From contig NZ_JCKI01000001.1 of the NCBI RefSeq assembly GCF_000708265.2, positions 62,001 through 126,000 of the forward strand: a DNA stretch of 64,000 bases. Direction: 5' to 3'. Under the pieces are notes generated by a model. That model saw only the letters and a list, made by a program, of their open reading frames with translations, did not search any database and was not told the DNA's origin. A program made the translations under genes and the position numbers. Positions 60,920 through 64,000 of this stretch are shown here, in pieces (positions within the stretch are counted from its first letter, which is position 1; every line of letters starts with the position of its first letter). This stretch comes from Pedobacter sp. R20-19. Lineage in GTDB: Bacteria; Bacteroidota; Bacteroidia; Sphingobacteriales; Sphingobacteriaceae.

Positions 60920-61528
60920 ATGAAAAAAATTTCTTTTATTTCAATAAGCATTTGTTTAACTATTGCATCAATGATTTTGACTGCAAGCACTTCTGCTCAA
61001 AATATACCTGCAACTCATACCAATGCCACATTTGAAGTTTACGACCATGTAAATGGGAATGAACTGATTAAAAATATGATTTCAGCTGGTCATTCTCTTT
61101 ATAAAAATCGCAATGTATCACATACTGTATCAACGCCAAAATATATCTTAAACAGGATTAAACCCACATTTATATCTTTTGATGGATTGGATTACCTGGT
61201 TCAGAACGATTGCGTATTGGCGGTTAAGGGTATAAATTTAACTGATGATGCTTTATCGCAAATAACAGAAAAGCTATCTTTCTTAGATCAGGCTCAATTT
61301 AGTTATAATGAAAAGATTAACCTTGTTTATCACAATGAAAACAACAGTCAAAAAATAAGAAATTTAAATAAATGGTATTTACTAACGTTAAGAATATTAT
61401 CTACCACATTAAATGATTTTGCAAACCTAACTAAGAGGTATGATGCAGCAACATTGGCAGAAAATCTGGCAAAAATGCGTGTTCCAAATATTGATGTGGC
61501 TGCCACACAAAAAATGCAAAACCTATAG
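60920..61528 (+). CDS. Secreted protein of unknown function
   Basis: 202-residue exported protein with a signal peptide (SIMILTASTSAQ-type end; MKKISFISISICLTIASM start). The mature protein is mixed alpha/beta, rich in Asn, Lys and Ile, with no Cys pair structure or catalytic motif and no known repeats. I do not recognise the family. It stands at the start of a group of small, poorly conserved exported products (60.9-62.4 kb), which may be an accessory region. Confidence 0.65.
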   Translation: MKKISFISISICLTIASMILTASTSAQNIPATHTNATFEVYDHVNGNELIKNMISAGHSLYKNRNVSHTVSTPKYILNRIKPTFISFDGLDYLVQNDCVLAVKGINLTDDALSQITEKLSFLDQAQFSYNEKINLVYHNENNSQKIRNLNKWYLLTLRILSTTLNDFANLTKRYDAATLAENLAKMRVPNIDVAATQKMQNL

Positions 61529-61672
61529 TTAGGCTATTGAAATAATATTTTTTAATACCTTGAACTTATAGCGCATCTTTAATGAACCGGGATTTTTATT
61601 TAAATTCACTTATTGTGTCTTTTCGATCGGTTTGGAAAGATTAACAGTATTTCATTTCTAATTTCTCAAACA

Positions 61673-61858
61673 ATGTTTATTCCTCTATTTATTGCCATGC
61701 TATTAGGATTCGTAAATCCTTCAACCACATCATCTACAAATGGTGCGACAACTAATATAAACGCAACCAACACTACAAGTGAGGATTCAGGAGATCAATC
61801 TCCTGATGATGGTACTGGTGGGGAAGGCGGCCAAATTCGGCCTCCAAAAATAAACTAA
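61673..61858 (+). CDS. Small secreted peptide, Thr/Asn-rich with Gly-rich tail
   Basis: 61-residue product from ATG 61673: hydrophobic start MFIPLFIAMLLGFV (signal sequence or anchor), then a polar Ser/Thr/Asn stretch (NPSTTSSTNGATTNINAT), an acidic part (EDSGDQSPDD) and a Gly-rich end (GTGGEGGQIRPPKIN). The frame is open to a TTG at 61613, but those residues look non-coding. No family is recognised; exported small peptides of this layout can be signals, inhibitors or precursors, without evidence for any here. Confidence 0.5.
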   Translation: MFIPLFIAMLLGFVNPSTTSSTNGATTNINATNTTSEDSGDQSPDDGTGGEGGQIRPPKIN

Positions 61859-61873
61859 CTGTTTGTCCGTTGG

Positions 61874-61920
61874 TCGGGATTTATAATCCCGATCGATATT
61901 CCTGAGGATTTTTAATCCTC
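61874..61920. repeat. Pair of small palindromes (GGGATT...AATCCC, GAGGATT...AATCCTC)
   Basis: Two adjacent hairpins: TCGGGATT / AATCCCGA (61874-61892) and GAGGATT / AATCCTC (61904-61920). The form is that of dispersed intergenic palindromic repeats in Bacteroidota, and it could terminate the small peptide gene. The rest of the spacer 61859-62198 is AT-rich and without a gene, apart from the hairpin at 62121. Confidence 0.65.
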
Positions 61921-62120
61921 CAAAACAGATTTAATAAATAGTTTTCATATCATTTCTATCCGACATTAACTCTTTAAATAAAAATGAGATTATATCATAA
62001 AGCTGAAATTTTAAAAAAATTATTGCTTTACGGTTTCCCTTATAAAAGACCTTTATCTCTATGTTAATTTTGAGCCAGAAAATCACTCAAAGAATCATAC
62101 CTTAAAAATTAGTGCTCAGA

Positions 62121-62172
62121 AAAATGTGGTGGTTGCCCTGATGGTTCCACAGAAATGGCAACCCCACATTTT
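62121..62172 (+). promoter_or_regulatory. Strong hairpin upstream of the Cys-motif peptide gene
   Basis: AAAATGTGGTGGTTGCC (62121-62137) pairs with GGCAACCCCACATTTT (62157-62172), 16 base pairs with one bulged T, around a 19-base loop with an inner TGG/CCA pair. It ends 26 bases before the ATG at 62199. T-rich sequence (CCTTTTTG) follows, so it may act as attenuator or leader structure; no known riboswitch class was recognised. Confidence 0.55.
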
Positions 62173-62198
62173 AAATCCTTTTTGTAAAACATCATCCC

Positions 62199-62408
62199 AT
62201 GAAAACGTTTTGCTTATGCCTTCTATTTTCAATTGTAGCCACTTGCAAAGTACCTGCAACTGTTTACCTTTGCAACAGCGGGAGTGGCAAAAAATATCAC
62301 CTCAGCGCTAACTGTCGTGGCTTGAGTAATTGCAGTCATAAATTAATTTCAATCTCTTTAGATAAAGCAAGAGATCAGGGTAAAACCTTATGTAAATGGG
62401 AAAAATAA
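62199..62408 (+). CDS. Small exported Cys-motif peptide, overlaps thermonuclease gene
   Basis: 69-residue product with a signal-like start (MKTFCLCLLFSIVATC) and a conserved-looking domain: VYLCNSGSGKKYHLSANC, RGLSNCSHKL, then SISLDKARDQGKTLCKW. The arrangement Y-H-x-x-x-x-C-R-G-L-x-x-C and the late T-x-C resembles a small Ada-like or zinc-ribbon-like motif that I recall as an extra domain in some SNase-like proteins. Here it is encoded separately, overlapping the thermonuclease gene by 13 bases, hence translationally coupled. Probable metal or DNA binding is inference. Confidence 0.6.
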   Translation: MKTFCLCLLFSIVATCKVPATVYLCNSGSGKKYHLSANCRGLSNCSHKLISISLDKARDQGKTLCKWEK

Positions 62409-62911
62409 CCACAATAATTTTATTACTATTCCTTCAGCCTGTTTTCAAAAGAACAGAAATACTAGATTTAAACCTCAAAAACCAGACTTTCCTTGCAAAG
62501 GTGATCCGCATCATGGATGGTGATACAATGGAAGTGCTCTACAAAAATACGCAAATAAAAATCCGTTTGGCACATATTGATTGTCCCGAAAAAAGACGTT
62601 CGCAACCTTTTGGCAATCTTGCGAAGCAAGCCTTGTCTGATTTATGCTTCGGACAAAATGTGATGGTATACGGGCAAAAGTATGACCGGTATAAACGGCT
62701 CATTGCAGTAATCATTAATCAGAAAAAACAAGTGCTTAATCAGGAAATGATTAGAAAGGGAATGGCCTGGCATTATAAAAAATATTCTACTGATGCAGGT
62801 TATGCACAACTCGAAATAACGGCAAGAAAAAACAGGATAGGTTTGTGGCACGATGAACACCCTATCGCGCCCTGGGAATGGCGAAAGCCAAAGCCAAAAC
62901 TTCACGTTTAA
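62396..62911 (+). CDS. Thermonuclease (staphylococcal nuclease-like) family protein
   Basis: 171-residue secreted or membrane-anchored nuclease with a hydrophobic N-terminus (TTIILLLFLQPVF). The SNase domain shows FLAKVIRIMDGDTMEVLY (about residues 31-48, metal-site Asp), IRLAHIDCPEKRRSQPFG (about 55-72, catalytic Arg and Glu region), YDRYKRLIAVI (about 98-108, second Arg), and GLWHDEHPIAPWEWRK at the end. It degrades DNA and RNA with calcium in the family. It starts inside the Cys-motif peptide gene. Confidence 0.92.
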   Translation: MGKITTIILLLFLQPVFKRTEILDLNLKNQTFLAKVIRIMDGDTMEVLYKNTQIKIRLAHIDCPEKRRSQPFGNLAKQALSDLCFGQNVMVYGQKYDRYKRLIAVIINQKKQVLNQEMIRKGMAWHYKKYSTDAGYAQLEITARKNRIGLWHDEHPIAPWEWRKPKPKLHV

Positions 62912-63033
62912 ATTTTGGCTTTAAACATCATTACATTAAAGAAAGAAGAATTAATTGGCTACCTGGCCTGGTATTCTTAGATTTCTATACTTCAAAAATT
63001 CTTAACTTAGACGAATTAGAATTTTAGCTTTTC

Positions 63034-63597
63034 ATGTACGAAATCCTGCGCAAACATATCGAAAAACAAATCACTTTAACGGATGAAGAATTTGATTTTG
63101 TACAGTTCCATTTCAAAAGCAGGAAATACAAAAGGCACCAATTCATCATTCAGGAAGGTGAAATGGTTAAATATTCTTATTTCATCATCTCTGGCCTTAC
63201 CAAACTTGTTTATCAGGAAGAAAGCGGGAAAAGCCACATCATTTCTTTCGCTATGGAAGATTGGTGGGAGAGTGATTTTAATGCCTTTCTTACGCAACAG
63301 CCTGCAAGCTTTTCCCTGGAATGCATTGAAGATACTGAAGTGCTCTATATTTCACTTGCCGATTATAAAACGATCTGTTCACAGTCGCAAAAGATCGCAT
63401 TGTTTTTTCTGGAAAAGGCCCATTTTGGCAATATTGCGGCACAACGCCGCATTTTATCTTTGCTTACTTCCAATGCAAAGGCACGTTACGAGCAATTGCT
63501 TAAACAGTATCCATCATTATTTCAACGGGTGCCGAAATCTTTGCTGGCTGCTTATCTTGGTGTTTCCAGAGAAACATTAAGCCGACTGGCCGGATAG
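63034..63597 (+). CDS. Crp/Fnr family transcriptional regulator
   Basis: 187-residue regulator. An N-terminal cyclic-nucleotide-binding-like domain (about residues 25-120; FIIQEGEMVKYSYFIISGLTKL) is followed by a long helix and a C-terminal DNA-binding domain. The recognition helix is in SLLAAYLGVSRETLSRL (about 169-185), the standard Crp helix-turn-helix. There are no Fnr-type Cys clusters, and the effector is unknown. Directly after the stop codon is a TGTGA-N6-TCAC element, the type bound by Crp proteins, with a RidA gene 108 bases downstream. Confidence 0.92.
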   Translation: MYEILRKHIEKQITLTDEEFDFVQFHFKSRKYKRHQFIIQEGEMVKYSYFIISGLTKLVYQEESGKSHIISFAMEDWWESDFNAFLTQQPASFSLECIEDTEVLYISLADYKTICSQSQKIALFFLEKAHFGNIAAQRRILSLLTSNAKARYEQLLKQYPSLFQRVPKSLLAAYLGVSRETLSRLAG

Positions 63598-63628
63598 TGT
63601 GACAAACATCACTTCAAAATGGTGATGT
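63598..63628. promoter_or_regulatory. Crp/Fnr-type operator(s) between the regulator and ridA
   Basis: TGTGA-N6-TCAC (63598-63612) is close to the consensus Crp site TGTGA-N6-TCACA. It overlaps a perfect longer palindrome ACATCAC-N9-GTGATGT (63606-63628). Both lie between the Crp/Fnr stop and the RidA-like start, fitting regulation of the latter. Confidence 0.6.
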
Positions 63629-63704
63629 AACGCAACAGCATTTGTACCATCATTCTTCAATTTTGTGGCGTAGCAATGGTTGCTGCATCAAAACACAAAT
63701 TGAT

Positions 63705-64000
63705 ATGGAAATCAAAACCATCAACCCCTGGAAATGGCAAGACCAGAGAAATTATGTTCAGGCAGTGGAAGTAAAGCAGGTAAACGGTACACTTTATTGT
63801 GCTGGCCAAACAGCCATTAATGCTGATGGCCTATCAAGTGACGCGGATATGGAAACCCAATTAACCCAAGCCATACAAAACCTTGAGCAACTCATTATAA
63901 CATCAGGCTACGAATGCAAAAACATTGTGCGCTTGAATGTTTACCATACTGATATTGCAGCATTCTTTGAAAGTTTTCACCTGCTACAGGATTGGGTAAT
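63705..64000 (+). CDS. RidA (YjgF/YER057c/UK114) family protein, partial (right edge)
   Basis: ATG at 63705 opens a frame of 98 codons to the end of the window without stop. The sequence begins MEIKTINPWKWQDQRNYVQ, then TLYCAGQTAINADGLSS (about residues 29-45) and NLEQLIITSGYECKNIVRLNVY (the family mark R-L-N-V-Y at about 81-85). Typical family length is 125-135, so about 30 residues are outside. RidA proteins remove reactive enamine/imine intermediates from PLP enzymes; this divergent subfamily may have other roles. A likely Crp/Fnr site lies 77 bases upstream. Confidence 0.88.
   Translation, partial: MEIKTINPWKWQDQRNYVQAVEVKQVNGTLYCAGQTAINADGLSSDADMETQLTQAIQNLEQLIITSGYECKNIVRLNVYHTDIAAFFESFHLLQDWV

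Noticed and set aside
63083..63580. 165-codon plus-strand frame overlapping the Crp/Fnr gene in another frame
   Set aside because: The Crp/Fnr frame has the full domain structure and helix-turn-helix; the other frame has no domain and an unlikely composition (Leu, Ser, Lys rich).
1..64000. tRNA, rRNA, prophage or integrase/attachment site
   Set aside because: Looked for but no tRNA-like acceptor/T-arm pattern, no rRNA stretch, and no recognisable phage or integrase protein in the translated frames.

Overview
This 64 kb window is AT-rich bacterial chromosome from the phylum Bacteroidota, most likely a Pedobacter-like member of the Sphingobacteriaceae. The evidence is Bacteroidota-restricted families (DUF6427, DUF4834, DUF6702, DUF4407, SusC-like TonB receptor with a carboxypeptidase-regulatory domain), promoter -7 elements of the TAnnTTTG type, weak ribosome binding sites and several TTG/GTG starts. 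No rRNA, tRNA, prophage, transposase or CRISPR array was seen; the content is mostly chromosomal housekeeping and envelope genes.

Layout. 0-7 kb (minus strand): type III pantothenate kinase (cut by the window edge), a DUF6427 membrane protein, a glycosyltransferase paired with an LpxH-like phosphoesterase, a 31-residue membrane peptide, and a YfhO membrane protein. 6.9-10 kb (plus): alginate-lyase-like enzyme, then a GbsR/MarR regulator, a small membrane protein and a TIGR01777 epimerase; identical CTTTCA-N8-TGAAAG palindromes precede the regulator and the following pair. 10-17 kb (mostly minus): DUF4834, YwbE, UvrB, a frameshifted DUF4143-type ATPase, an M1 aminopeptidase with a HupE/UreJ-like membrane protein, and a divergent DUF6702 gene. 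18-22.4 kb (plus): DUF7033/deacetylase-like protein, uracil phosphoribosyltransferase, a small phosphatase, a YjjG-type nucleotidase, a DinB-like protein, and a lipoprotein built of HGxPxHxC repeats whose last repeat lies beyond an in-frame stop.

22.4-32 kb is a surface-polysaccharide or glycoconjugate region: flippase, three SAM methyltransferases, three glycosyltransferases, a GH29 fucosidase, a frameshifted GxxExxY gene and tandem AT-rich repeats. 32-36 kb holds a PfpI/DJ-1 protein, an uncharacterised protein with kinase-like motifs, a beta-lactamase-fold serine hydrolase and an LpxL-like acyltransferase. 36.2-42.4 kb is a thiamin locus: TPP riboswitch, TonB-dependent receptor, ThiE-like protein, DoxX-like membrane protein, thiamin-pyrophosphokinase-like protein and a GNAT acetyltransferase; the ThiE-like and kinase-like proteins have altered active-site motifs.

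42.4-57.5 kb contains an M28-M61 peptidase operon, DUF4407 protein, rhodanese, L-Ala-D/L-Glu epimerase, a TPR-like lipoprotein, rhomboid and M14 peptidases, peptidase T, an aldose-1-epimerase-like protein and two NTF2-fold proteins. 57.5-64 kb: a 140-bp MITE-like element, an acyltransferase, the cysE-cysM cysteine operon, small exported proteins of unknown role, a Cys-motif peptide overlapping a thermonuclease, and a Crp/Fnr regulator followed by a Crp-type palindrome and a RidA gene cut by the right edge.

The observations I rate most worth checking are the thiamin locus with degenerate enzymes and a possible relic second riboswitch, the GbsR palindromes, the HGxPxHxC repeat lipoprotein, the cryptic kinase-like protein at 32.8-33.8 kb, and the Crp-type site between the Crp/Fnr gene and ridA. 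All homology calls are from reading the sequences; no database search was run.
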